Below, piece after piece: positions 17,696-25,094 of a stretch of 64,000 nucleotides of DNA. A model generated the notes under the pieces. It was not told the DNA's origin. It was given only the letters and a program-made list of their open reading frames with translations, and made no database searches. Each line of letters opens with the position of its first letter. The stretch's first letter is position 1. The stretch comes from RDXT01 sp033765305 (GTDB lineage Bacteria; Bacteroidota; Bacteroidia; J057): NCBI GenBank assembly GCA_033765305.1, contig JANRID010000042.1:27769-91768 (forward strand), given 5' to 3'. The position numbers were made by a program, and so were the translations under genes.

Positions 17696-19012
17696 TCAGG
17701 CCTCCGGGAAGAGCGGCAGGGCTTCTGCGACCACGAAGGTGCTGCCGCCGATGAAAATCAGGTCTTCGGGGCCGGCGGCGGCCTGTGCGGCTGCAATTCC
17801 ATCTGCCACGCTGCCATGCGCATCGCCGTGCAGGCCGGCTCCGGCGGCTTTGTCCCGCAGCACGCCGGCATCCAGCCCGCGCGGCACATCGGGCCGCACA
17901 AAGTAGTACCGCGCCGCCTGCGGCAGCATCCGCAGGATCCGGGCGTGGTCTTTGTCGCTTGCCATGCCCCAGACCAGGTGCTGCTGCCGGCAGGGAATCT
18001 CCCGGAGCTGCTCCAGCACGGCGGCGATGCCGGCCTCGTTGTGGCCGGTGTCGCAGAGGATGAGGGGCGACTCGCCCAGCGGCTCCATGCGCCCGCGCAG
18101 GCCCGCATAGGCACGCACGTGCAGCAGCCCGTCGCGCAGCGCCTCATCGGGGATGCTCCAGCCGTCTTCCCGCAGCTGGGCGACCGCTGCGAGCACTGTG
18201 CGGAGATTTTCGGCCTGGTAAAGCCCGGCCAGGCTGAGGCCGTAGGTGCCGGCGGGCTCCGGGTCTGCGAGCGGCTCCACGCGGAACTGCTGGCCGCGCC
18301 AGCTGCCGCCCAGCCGCTCCACGCGGAAGCAGTCTTCCGCAAAGCGGACCGGCGCCTCCAGCTCGGCTGCCTTGCGCAGGAACACCTCCTCCGTCTCCGG
18401 GTGCCGCTGGCCGATGACCACCGGGGTAAAGCGCTTGATGATGCCGGCCTTCTCGCCTGCGATCAGCGCCAGCGTATCGCCCAGCAGGTCCATGTGGTCC
18501 CAGGAGATGTTGGTGATGATGCTCAGCTCAGGCCGGATGAGGTTGGTCGAGTCGAGGCGCCCGCCCAGGCCGGTTTCGATGACAGCCACATCCACCTCCG
18601 ACCGGGCAAAATAGTCGAAGGCCATGGCCACGGTCGTCTCGAAAAAGCTGGGCTGGATGCGCTCCAGCGCGGAGCGGCAGCGGTCCACAAACGCCACGAC
18701 GGCCTCCTGCTGGATGGCGGCGCCGCCGATGCGGATGCGCTCGGTAAAATCTGCCAGATGCGGCGAAGTGTAGAGGCCGGTGCGGAAGCCGGCTGCATGC
18801 AGCACGGCGGCGAGCATGGAGGATACCGAGCCCTTGCCGTTGGTGCCGGCAATATGGAGGCTCCGGAAGCGCCATTGCGGCAGGCCGAGGGACCAGCATA
18901 GCTCGCGGATATTGCCGAGCCCCGGCTTCAGGGCTGCCGGGCCGATGCGCTGGTACATCGGCAGCTGCTGGTAGAGGTAGTCCAGGGTATCGCGGTACCG
19001 GTCGTGCTTCAT
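17696..19012 (-). CDS. folC: Folylpolyglutamate/dihydrofolate synthase
   Basis: Mur-ligase-family enzyme (438 aa) that adds glutamate to folates and often also makes dihydrofolate from dihydropteroate. The ATP-binding P-loop is IAGTNGKGSVSSMLAAVLHAAGF near residues 53-75. YTSPHLADFTERIRI, FEmTTVAMAFDYFA-like FFETTVAMAFDYFA, VAVIETGLGGRLDSTN and ITNISWDHMDLLGDTLALIAGEKAGIIK follow in the standard FolC order. The C-terminal domain has LCDTGHNEAGI, the conserved D-x-x-HN. The start at 19012 (MKHDRYRDTLDYLYQQLPMYQ) is typical. It is transcribed in the same direction as the TetR gene 35 bases upstream. Confidence 0.95.
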   Translation of the reverse strand: MKHDRYRDTLDYLYQQLPMYQRIGPAALKPGLGNIRELCWSLGLPQWRFRSLHIAGTNGKGSVSSMLAAVLHAAGFRTGLYTSPHLADFTERIRIGGAAIQQEAVVAFVDRCRSALERIQPSFFETTVAMAFDYFARSEVDVAVIETGLGGRLDSTNLIRPELSIITNISWDHMDLLGDTLALIAGEKAGIIKRFTPVVIGQRHPETEEVFLRKAAELEAPVRFAEDCFRVERLGGSWRGQQFRVEPLADPEPAGTYGLSLAGLYQAENLRTVLAAVAQLREDGWSIPDEALRDGLLHVRAYAGLRGRMEPLGESPLILCDTGHNEAGIAAVLEQLREIPCRQQHLVWGMASDKDHARILRMLPQAARYYFVRPDVPRGLDAGVLRDKAAGAGLHGDAHGSVADGIAAAQAAAGPEDLIFIGGSTFVVAEALPLFPEA

Positions 19013-19047
19013 GTGGGGCGTACAATCCGGCCTGGCGGCAGGCCGGT

Positions 19048-19656
19048 TCAGGGATTGGGCTCGATGACCCGGCAAAGGCTGTTGATGACGGCTTTGATCA
19101 TGTTGCTGCGCTCCACGGGGCGGGCCTTGTCCCGGCGGAGGTTTTCGTAGAAATTGGAGCCCTCGATCAGGGCTACGACCTGCTCGGCAAACATGCGGGG
19201 GCTCTCCGCCTCGATGACGCCGTGCCGGGCGGCATATTCCGTTTCCTGAGCGATGCTCTGGATCAGGCGCTCGTAGAGCGCCTCGAAGCGGTTGCTGATC
19301 TTGGGGTCGCGCAGGCTCAGGGTGTAGCAGTTGTAAAACACCACTTCGTTCATGAACTGGACCCAGCGCAGCTTCGAGAGCACATCCACGACGTCGTCCC
19401 AGCGTTCGCGCGGGGTGGCGGCGCCGGAAAAATCCGGCAGCAGATGGCTCGAATAGGTGTCGAGAATGTAGTCGATGAGGCCTTCGACCATGGCCTCCTT
19501 GGTGGTGAAATAATGAATCAGCAAGCTCGGGTTCACGCCCATACGTTTGGCCACCTTCGCAATGGAGGCGCCTTCCAGCCCTTCTTCGATGATGACCTGG
19601 TAGAAGTGCGACAGTATTTCTGGCTTTCGGACCTGTGCTTTGCTTTTTCTGCCCAT
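19048..19656 (-). CDS. TetR family transcriptional regulator
   Basis: 202-aa TetR-type repressor. The N-terminal helix-turn-helix is in KPEILSHFYQVIIEEGLEGASIAKVAKRMGVNPSLLIHYFTTKEAMVEGLIDYIL (residues about 10-65), the standard tetra-helical DNA-binding unit; the C-terminal ligand domain is divergent. The chosen start (MGRKSKAQVRK) gives a short basic arm; in-frame ATGs at 19662 and 19695 are alternatives. It is divergent from the beta-helix protein/diheme cytochrome pair with 190 bases between the genes, which contain a near-palindrome at 19713. This makes it a likely local regulator of that pair and of itself. The folC gene follows 35 bases downstream. Confidence 0.85.
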   Translation of the reverse strand: MGRKSKAQVRKPEILSHFYQVIIEEGLEGASIAKVAKRMGVNPSLLIHYFTTKEAMVEGLIDYILDTYSSHLLPDFSGAATPRERWDDVVDVLSKLRWVQFMNEVVFYNCYTLSLRDPKISNRFEALYERLIQSIAQETEYAARHGVIEAESPRMFAEQVVALIEGSNFYENLRRDKARPVERSNMIKAVINSLCRVIEPNP

Positions 19657-19712
19657 ATACATCTGGCGTTTGGGAGATTCCAACCGCGTACGCACCGCAA
19701 TATACGCATCTC

Positions 19713-19726
19713 ATGGATATACCCAT
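19713..19726. promoter_or_regulatory. Candidate TetR operator
   Basis: ATGGATATACCCAT is a near-perfect 14-bp palindrome (one mismatched pair) in the divergent region between the TetR gene and the beta-helix protein gene. Position and size fit a TetR-family operator, but no second copy was found. Confidence 0.35.
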
Positions 19727-19819
19727 GAAATATTTGAAAGCCGAAGTATTGCGGGGCGGCAATGCTGCGGGTTTCTGGGTGAATATGCGATTCTTTTCCG
19801 TGAACGTCGGGGTTTTTTC

Positions 19820-19827
19820 TATATTTG
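19820..19827 (+). promoter_or_regulatory. Consensus -7 promoter element for the beta-helix/cytochrome operon
   Basis: TATATTTG matches TAnnTTTG exactly, 19 bases before the ATG at 19847. A TTTT run 22 bases upstream is a possible -33 element. Confidence 0.55.
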
Positions 19828-19846
19828 ATCTGCTCAATCCCCGCAT

Positions 19847-21073
19847 ATGATCCGACTGCTGCTCTCCCTGCTCCTGCTGGCTGCCGCTGCATTGCGTGCG
19901 CAGGCCCAGTTCACCCCCGGAACCGATATCCGGAAAGCGCTTCAGAATCAGCTGATTATGGCTGAGCCAGGCGATACGGTCACCCTGCCGCCCGGTACCT
20001 TTTTTGCCAATGGCAGCCTCTCCCTCGATGAAAAAGAACATGTCGTCATCCGGGGCGCAGGCATCGGGCGCACTATCCTTTCGTTCAAAAATCAGACCGA
20101 CGGCGCCGAAGGCATCCGCATCAGCAACTGCCGCAATATCCGCATCGAAGGCATGACCGTGCAGGATGCCAAGGGCGACTGCATCAAAGCCCAGAACACC
20201 GACGGCATCGTATTTTATGAGGTGAAGGTGGAATGGACCGGCAAACCCAAGGAAAGCAACGGCGCCTACGGCCTCTACCCGGTGCAGTGCACCAATGTCC
20301 TCATCGACCGCTGCGAAGCGGTGGGCGCTTCCGATGCCGGCATCTACGTGGGCCAGTCCCACAACATCATCGTCCGGAACAGCCGCGCTTACCACAATGT
20401 CGCCGGCATCGAGATCGAAAATTCCACCCTCGCCGATGTGCACCACTGCGAAGCAACCGGCAATACCGGCGGCATTCTGGTCTTCGACCTGCCGGATCTG
20501 CCCAAGAAAAAAGGCGGCAACGTGCGTGTGTTCTCCAACAAGGTCTGGGAAAACAACTACCGCAACTTCGCCCCCAAGGGCAATACCGTCGCGACCGTGC
20601 CGCCCGGCACCGGCGTCATGGTGCTGGCTACCAGCGACGTGGAGGTGTATGACAACGACATCACCAACAACATCACCGCCGGCCTGGCCATCATCAGCTA
20701 CTTCGTTACCGAAAACGAAATCAAGGATGCGGCCTATGATCCCTATCCGACCGGTATCTACGTCCACCACAACCGCTTCAGCCGCGAAGCGGTGAAGCCG
20801 ACGCTCAAAAACAAAATCGGCATCAAGCTGGCCCTCGAATTCGGCAGAAACGTGCCCGACATCCTCTGGGACGGCATCACGCGCAGCGGCACCACCGGCC
20901 CGGACGGGCGGCTGCTGGACCCGTACCGGATCTGCATCCGTGAAAACGGCGATGCCGGCTACGCCAACCTCGACATCGGCAACAATTTCAAGGCCATCAG
21001 CCGCGACCTGGCGCCCCACGACTGCGAGCGCGGCGCGCTGCATGCGCCCGAAGACATGGCCTCGAACCGATAA
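19847..21073 (+). CDS. Parallel beta-helix repeat protein (TIGR03805-like)
   Basis: 408-aa exported protein with signal peptide MIRLLLSLLLLAAAALRAQAQ. The body is a right-handed parallel beta-helix with repeated rungs: ISNCRNIRIEGMTVQDAKGDCIKAQNTDGIVFYEVKVEW, CTNVLIDRCEAVGASDAGIYVGQSHNIIVRNSRAYHNVAGIEIENSTLADVHHCEATGNTGGILVFDLP, SDVEVYDNDITNNITAGLAIISY. An N-terminal GDTVTLPPGTFFANGSLSLDEKEHVVIRGAGIGRTIL unit is typical of NosD/pectate-lyase-like folds. It matches my memory of a well-conserved family (TIGR03805) that occurs beside the SO2930-type diheme cytochrome, exactly as here with a 13-base gap. Enzymatic activity is unknown; a surface or periplasmic role is inferred. Confidence 0.85.
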   Translation: MIRLLLSLLLLAAAALRAQAQFTPGTDIRKALQNQLIMAEPGDTVTLPPGTFFANGSLSLDEKEHVVIRGAGIGRTILSFKNQTDGAEGIRISNCRNIRIEGMTVQDAKGDCIKAQNTDGIVFYEVKVEWTGKPKESNGAYGLYPVQCTNVLIDRCEAVGASDAGIYVGQSHNIIVRNSRAYHNVAGIEIENSTLADVHHCEATGNTGGILVFDLPDLPKKKGGNVRVFSNKVWENNYRNFAPKGNTVATVPPGTGVMVLATSDVEVYDNDITNNITAGLAIISYFVTENEIKDAAYDPYPTGIYVHHNRFSREAVKPTLKNKIGIKLALEFGRNVPDILWDGITRSGTTGPDGRLLDPYRICIRENGDAGYANLDIGNNFKAISRDLAPHDCERGALHAPEDMASNR

Positions 21074-21086
21074 GCGATCTGCTCAC

Positions 21087-22142
21087 ATGGCTGGATGGAC
21101 GAAATATGCAGCTGCGGTGTCCCTGGCGCTTGCTGCCCTGCTGGCGCCGGGCTTTCTGGAACCGCCGGCAGCGGGCTACCCGGACCGGCTCTCGGCCTTC
21201 GGGTTCTTTGAAGGTGCGCTGGCCGACCAGCGCCCGGCGCCCGGTGTGATGCCCTACGCGCTCAATACGCCGCTCTTTACCGATTATGCCGAGAAGCTTC
21301 GCTTCGTCAAGCTTCCGCCCGGCGCTTCGGTTGCCTACAACGGAGCGCAGGTGCTCGATTTCCCGGAAGGAACCGCGATCATCAAGACCTTTTACTACCC
21401 CGTAGATGCACGGAAGCCGGAAAAAGGCCGCCGCCTGATGGAAACCCGCCTCCTCATCCGGGAAGCCGCTGGCTGGAAGGCCCTGGCCTACCACTGGACC
21501 GACGACCAGCAGGATGCGGTTCTCGAGCTGGCCGGCGATGAGAAAGAGGTGGCCTGGACCGATGCGGCCGGGAAAAAGCAGCGGGTGCTCTATGCCTTTC
21601 CCAACGTGAACCAGTGCAAGGGATGCCACAGCTGGGACGGGGCCATGCAGCCCATCGGCCCCTCGGCGCGCCAGCTCAACGGCAGCTTCCAATATCCGGA
21701 AGGAGCTGAAAACCAGCTCGCCCATTGGCAGGCTGCCGGCATGCTGAGCGGCCTGCCCGCAGATCCGGCCCGGATCCCCCGCCTCGCCGTCTGGAATGAC
21801 CCCGCTACCGGCAGCCTCGACGACCGCGCCCGCGCCTGGCTGGAGATCAACTGCGCCCACTGCCACAATCCCCACGGGCCGGCGAGCACCTCCGGCTTTT
21901 TCCTCGACATTCACCAGACCGACCGCACGGTGCTGGGGGTGTATAAGCATCCCGTAGCCGCAGGCCGCGGGGCAGGGGAGGGGACCTGGGACATCGAGCC
22001 CGGCAATCCGGACAAGTCCATCCTCTACTACCGCATGGTCTCCACCGATCCCGGCATCATGATGCCCGAACTCGGGCGCAGGCTCGTGCATGCCGAGGGG
22101 GCCGCCCTGATCCGCGAGTGGATCGCGCAGATGCCCAGGTGA
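21087..22142 (+). CDS. SO2930-family diheme c-type cytochrome
   Basis: 351-aa exported cytochrome. The N-terminal hydrophobic segment (KYAAAVSLALAALLAPGFL) is a signal or anchor. The body starts YPDRLSAFGFFEGALADQRPAPGVMPYALNTPLFTDYAEKLRFVKLPPG, a family hallmark. Two heme c sites are visible: QCKGCHSWDGAMQPIGPSARQLNG near residue 175 and NCAHCHNPHGPASTSG near residue 255, each CxxCH, with distal methionines likely in GIMMPELGR. The start at 21087 is 13 bases after the beta-helix protein stop. The paired arrangement suggests a common periplasmic electron-transfer function, but the electron donor and substrate are unknown. Confidence 0.88.
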   Translation: MAGWTKYAAAVSLALAALLAPGFLEPPAAGYPDRLSAFGFFEGALADQRPAPGVMPYALNTPLFTDYAEKLRFVKLPPGASVAYNGAQVLDFPEGTAIIKTFYYPVDARKPEKGRRLMETRLLIREAAGWKALAYHWTDDQQDAVLELAGDEKEVAWTDAAGKKQRVLYAFPNVNQCKGCHSWDGAMQPIGPSARQLNGSFQYPEGAENQLAHWQAAGMLSGLPADPARIPRLAVWNDPATGSLDDRARAWLEINCAHCHNPHGPASTSGFFLDIHQTDRTVLGVYKHPVAAGRGAGEGTWDIEPGNPDKSILYYRMVSTDPGIMMPELGRRLVHAEGAALIREWIAQMPR

Positions 22143-22161
22143 CAGACCCGCAGGACTTGCG

Positions 22162-22169
22162 TATCTTGC
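22162..22169 (+). promoter_or_regulatory. -7 promoter element abutting the rluA-like start codon
   Basis: TATCTTGC ends four bases before the ATG at 22174. With the usual Bacteroidota geometry, transcription would begin at or almost at the start codon. Confidence 0.45.
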
Positions 22170-22173
22170 CGCG

Positions 22174-22851
22174 ATGAATCCGGACCTGCTCTACGAGGAC
22201 AACCATGTGCTGGCCCTCAACAAGCCCTTCGGCATGCCTTCGCAGGGCGACGAAACGGGCGACCTGAATGCCTTCGACTGGATCAAGGAATATATCCGCG
22301 TGCAGTACCAGAAGCCAGGCAATGTCTATCTGGCCCTGCTGCACCGCCTGGACCGCCCCGCAGGTGGTATTCTGCTGATGGCCAAGACCTCCAAAGCGGC
22401 GGCCCGCCTCTCCGAAGACTTTCAGCAGCGGCGCATCCGCAAGCGCTACCTGGCCGTGACGGAGCGGATTCCGGAGCCGCCGGCCGGCGAGCTGGTTCAT
22501 TACGTGAAAAAAATTGCCGATAAAAACCAGGTGCAGGCCTACCGCAACCCGGTCCACGCCGCGCAGCTTGCCCAGCTGATCTACGAGGTGCGCCAGACCA
22601 GCGGCAGCCGAGCGCTGGTCGAGGTAGAGCTCATCACCGGGCGCCGGCACCAGATCCGGGCCCAGCTGGGCGCCATCGGCTGCCCCATCTGCGGCGATGT
22701 CAAATATGGCCGTACGAGCTTCCTGCCCGACCAGTCCATCGCCCTGCTCGCCCGCGAGCTGACCTTTACGCATCCGACCACCAAACAGCCGGTTACGGTG
22801 CGTGCGCCCTGGCCGTCCGGGGAGGTCTGGAGCCTGTGGCAGGAGCCCTGA
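22174..22851 (+). CDS. RluA family pseudouridine synthase
   Basis: 225-aa RNA pseudouridine synthase without an S4 domain. The catalytic motif LLHRLDRPAGGILLMAKTSKAA holds the essential Asp in HRLDR (residue about 60), and the supporting segments are YEDNHVLALNKPFGMPSQ at the N-terminus and VELITGRRHQIRAQLGAIGCPICGDVKYG near residue 165. These are all standard for the RluA/TruC group. The target (23S rRNA or tRNA) cannot be decided. ATG 22174 lies four bases after a promoter-like TATCTTGC. It is followed by the 101-bp repeat array starting ten bases after the stop. Confidence 0.92.
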   Translation: MNPDLLYEDNHVLALNKPFGMPSQGDETGDLNAFDWIKEYIRVQYQKPGNVYLALLHRLDRPAGGILLMAKTSKAAARLSEDFQQRRIRKRYLAVTERIPEPPAGELVHYVKKIADKNQVQAYRNPVHAAQLAQLIYEVRQTSGSRALVEVELITGRRHQIRAQLGAIGCPICGDVKYGRTSFLPDQSIALLARELTFTHPTTKQPVTVRAPWPSGEVWSLWQEP

Positions 22852-22860
22852 GGCGCTTGG

Positions 22861-23190
22861 GGTTTACCACTGAGGCACTGAGGACACTGAGATGCACGGA
22901 GAAAGTCCAGCTTAGTGTCCCTCAGTGTACTTGCTTTCTTAGTGGTGAATCTTTGCGCCAGGGTTTACCACTGAGGCACGGAGGGCACTGAGATGCACAG
23001 AGAAAGTCCAGCTTAGTGTCCCTCAGTGTACTTACTTTCTTAGTGGTGAACCTGTGCGCCAGGGTTTACCACTGAGGCACTGAGGGCACTGAGATGCACG
23101 GAGAAAGTCCAGCTTAGCGTCTCTCAGTGTACGTACTTTCTTAGTGGTGAACCTGTGCGCCTCGGTTTGCCAGGGAAGCATGGAGAAGGC
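22861..23190. repeat. Tandem array of 101-bp repeats (three units plus a decayed fourth)
   Basis: Units begin with GGTTTACCACTGAGGCAC at 22861, 22962 and 23063, exactly 101 bases apart, and a degenerate fourth begins at 23164 (GGTTTGCCAGGGAAGC). Each unit opens with TTTACCACTGAG and closes with CTTAGTGGTGAA, and internal CACTGAGG pairs with CCTCAGTG, so every unit can fold into an imperfect hairpin. The array lies between the convergent rluA-like and SDR genes, covers the 367-base gap, and has a diverged relative at 45491-45873. No coding function is seen. Confidence 0.9.
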
Positions 23191-23218
23191 GCGCCAACCC
23201 CCAGCTTTTCGGCTCCCT

Positions 23219-24037
23219 TCACAGAAAGAAATCCGGCATCAGGGGTTTGCCGGGGTTCACGGCGTAGCCGCTCAGGTCGGTGATGCCTGCGTCTGCCAGC
23301 ACCTCGTCATCGATGAAGAAATGGCCGGAGCATTCGCGGCTGGGGCGCTGGAGGATATGCCAGGCTGCGTCGGCCATGATCTCGGGCTTGCGCGACTGCT
23401 GCATCATCTGCTCGCCGCCGAGCATCTCGATGGCAGCTGTGGCGATTGCCGTGCGCGGCCAGAGGCTGTTGACCGCCAGGCCCTGCGCCTTGAACTCCTC
23501 CGACATTGCGTAGGTGCAGAAGCTCATGCCGTACTTGGCGAGGGTATAGGCCAGATGCGGCGCAAACCAGCGCTTTTCGATGTTGAGGGGCGGCGACAGG
23601 TTGAGAATGTGCGGATTGGACGACTTGAGCAGATGCGGGATGCAGCGCTGGGACAGCAGGTAGGTGCCGCGGTAGTTGACCTCGTGCATCAGGTCGAAGC
23701 GCTTCATGGGCGTCTGCAGGGTGCCGCTGAGCTGAATGGCGCTGGCATTGTTGATCAGGATATCGATCCCGCCGAAGGTCTCGACGGTTTTCTGCACGGC
23801 ATAGTCCACCATGGCCTCCTGGCGCACATCCACGATGAGGGGCAGGGTTTTGCCGCCGGCGGCCTCCATCTCGTCGGCTGCGGTGTAGACGGTGCCGGTG
23901 AGCTTGGGATGCGGCTCGCCGGTTTTGGCGGCGATGACGATATTGGCGCCTTCTTGCGCGAGGCGCAGGCCGATGGCCTTGCCGATGCCCCGGCTTGCGC
24001 CGGTGATGAATACAGTTTTTCCCTTGAAGGTCGACAT
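23219..24037 (-). CDS. SDR family oxidoreductase (HSDL2-like)
   Basis: 272-aa short-chain dehydrogenase. The cofactor motif TGASRGIGKAIGLRLAQEGANIVIAAKT is at residues 13-40, with NNASAIQLSGTLQTPMKRFDLMHEVNYRGTYLLSQRCIPHLLKSSNPHILNLSPPLN in the middle. Catalytic Ser lies in LNLSPP and Tyr/Lys in YTLAKYG. The long insertion after the first strand (EPHPKLTGTVYTAADEMEAAGGK) and the SPPLN segment resemble the HSDL2/DHRS-type SDRs found in many bacteria. The start at 24037 (MSTFKGKTVFITG) gives the normal N-terminus. The 3' end faces the 101-bp repeat array. Confidence 0.88.
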   Translation of the reverse strand: MSTFKGKTVFITGASRGIGKAIGLRLAQEGANIVIAAKTGEPHPKLTGTVYTAADEMEAAGGKTLPLIVDVRQEAMVDYAVQKTVETFGGIDILINNASAIQLSGTLQTPMKRFDLMHEVNYRGTYLLSQRCIPHLLKSSNPHILNLSPPLNIEKRWFAPHLAYTLAKYGMSFCTYAMSEEFKAQGLAVNSLWPRTAIATAAIEMLGGEQMMQQSRKPEIMADAAWHILQRPSRECSGHFFIDDEVLADAGITDLSGYAVNPGKPLMPDFFL

Positions 24038-24162
24038 ACGCGGGCAGTAACAGGGTATGGCGCAAATTAGGATGCATGCATCACAGTTCCAAGCAGCCCC
24101 TGCGCTGCCGAACAACTCTTTCCCGCATCAGTTATAGAATGTGTTCATAACCTCCGATTCCC

Positions 24163-24921
24163 ATGCAGATGTCTCTGATCCGGCTGACCATGCTTGCAGT
24201 GCTGCTCTCGGCAGTCCAGTTCCTTTCCGCACAATCCGCTCTCGACCAGGCCCGCGCACAGGTGTACCGTGCCTATCTCAACAGCGACAAAGCCGCCTGG
24301 GAAGGCGGGGTGGCCCGGCTTTCCCAGCTCTACCAGCAGACCGGCGACCTCAACACCCTCTACGAGCTGGCCCTGGCCGAATACGGCCTGGTAGCTTATT
24401 GCGTAGGCTCCAACGCCTGCCCCGATGTGGACAGCCGCATTGCCCGCACAGAGGGCTATCTGGAGACCCTGCTGAGCCGCAACAGCGCCCATGCCCCCGG
24501 AAATGCCCTGCTGGGCGCCCTGCTGGCCATGAAAATCGGCCTGAGCCCCGCCAAAAGCGTGTACCTCGGGCCCCGCAGCAGCAATTACATCTCCAAATCC
24601 GTCTCGCTCGACGGCTCCCACCCCGCAGGCTGGGTGGAAATGGGCAATATGAAGTACCATGCCCCGGCGATCTTCGGCGGCAATATGGACGAGGCGATCA
24701 GCAGCTTCCGCAAAGCCGTGGACCTCTTCGACGCCCGCCCCGATCTGCGCCGCTACAACTGGCTGTACCTCCATGCCTGCACCTGGCTGGGCAAGGCCTA
24801 TGAATCCAAAGGCCGCTACTACGAAGCCCGCGACATCTACAGCAAGGTGCTGGCCTACGAGCCAGGCTTCACCTGGGTCAAAAATGAACTCCTGCCTGCG
24901 GCAGCGTCGCGGGTGCGCTGA
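24163..24921 (+). CDS. Exported TPR-like protein of unknown function
   Basis: 252-aa protein with a signal peptide (MQMSLIRLTMLAVLLSAVQFLSAQ). The mature part contains helical pairs resembling tetratricopeptide units: WEGGVARLSQLYQQTGDLNTLYELALAEYGLVAY, then NMDEAISSFRKAVDLFDARPDLRRYNWLYLHACTWLGKAYESKGRYYEARDIYSKVLAYEPGF near the C-terminus, the clearest TPR pair. The central part GLSPAKSVYLGPRSSNYISKSVSLDGSHPAGWVEMGNMKYHAPAIFGG recalls a conserved motif in exported TPR proteins of Bacteroidota. Periplasmic scaffold is an inference. Confidence 0.7.
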   Translation: MQMSLIRLTMLAVLLSAVQFLSAQSALDQARAQVYRAYLNSDKAAWEGGVARLSQLYQQTGDLNTLYELALAEYGLVAYCVGSNACPDVDSRIARTEGYLETLLSRNSAHAPGNALLGALLAMKIGLSPAKSVYLGPRSSNYISKSVSLDGSHPAGWVEMGNMKYHAPAIFGGNMDEAISSFRKAVDLFDARPDLRRYNWLYLHACTWLGKAYESKGRYYEARDIYSKVLAYEPGFTWVKNELLPAAASRVR

Positions 24922-24961
24922 GCAGCAGCACAACGCGTGAAATGTCGGCTGCGGAAATATT

Positions 24962-24976
24962 GTACGATCATCGTAC
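24962..24976. promoter_or_regulatory. 15-bp palindrome upstream of the helical-repeat gene
   Basis: GTACGATCATCGTAC is a perfect dyad (7-bp arms, one central base) in the 173-base region upstream of the 25095 gene, about 90 bases before its -7 element. It could be an operator; no partner regulator is adjacent. Confidence 0.3.
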
Positions 24977-25046
24977 TAACAAGGGGCTGATACAGAAATT
25001 ATTGTAAGATCTCCGGGAAACCTGCATGCTTCAACCGCACAGCTGG

Positions 25047-25075
25047 TTGAAATATTCATTTTTGCCGTATTTTTG
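25047..25075 (+). promoter_or_regulatory. Strong Bacteroidota promoter: TTG-N18-TATTTTTG
   Basis: TTG at 25047-25049 and the consensus TATTTTTG at 25068-25075, 19 bases before the ATG at 25095. This excludes the in-frame ATG at 25026 as start, since it lies upstream of the promoter. Confidence 0.6.
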
Positions 25076-25094
25076 CGGCGGTAACCCAGACTGC

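Noticed and set aside
17696..21043. Open frame of more than 1100 codons on the minus strand
   Set aside because: Only the first-named 438-residue FolC part shows family motifs. The rest runs antisense to the beta-helix protein gene and out of frame through the TetR gene; high GC keeps antisense frames open.
22861..23190. Possible CRISPR array
   Set aside because: The whole 101-bp unit repeats; there are no short identical repeats separated by unique spacers and no cas genes.
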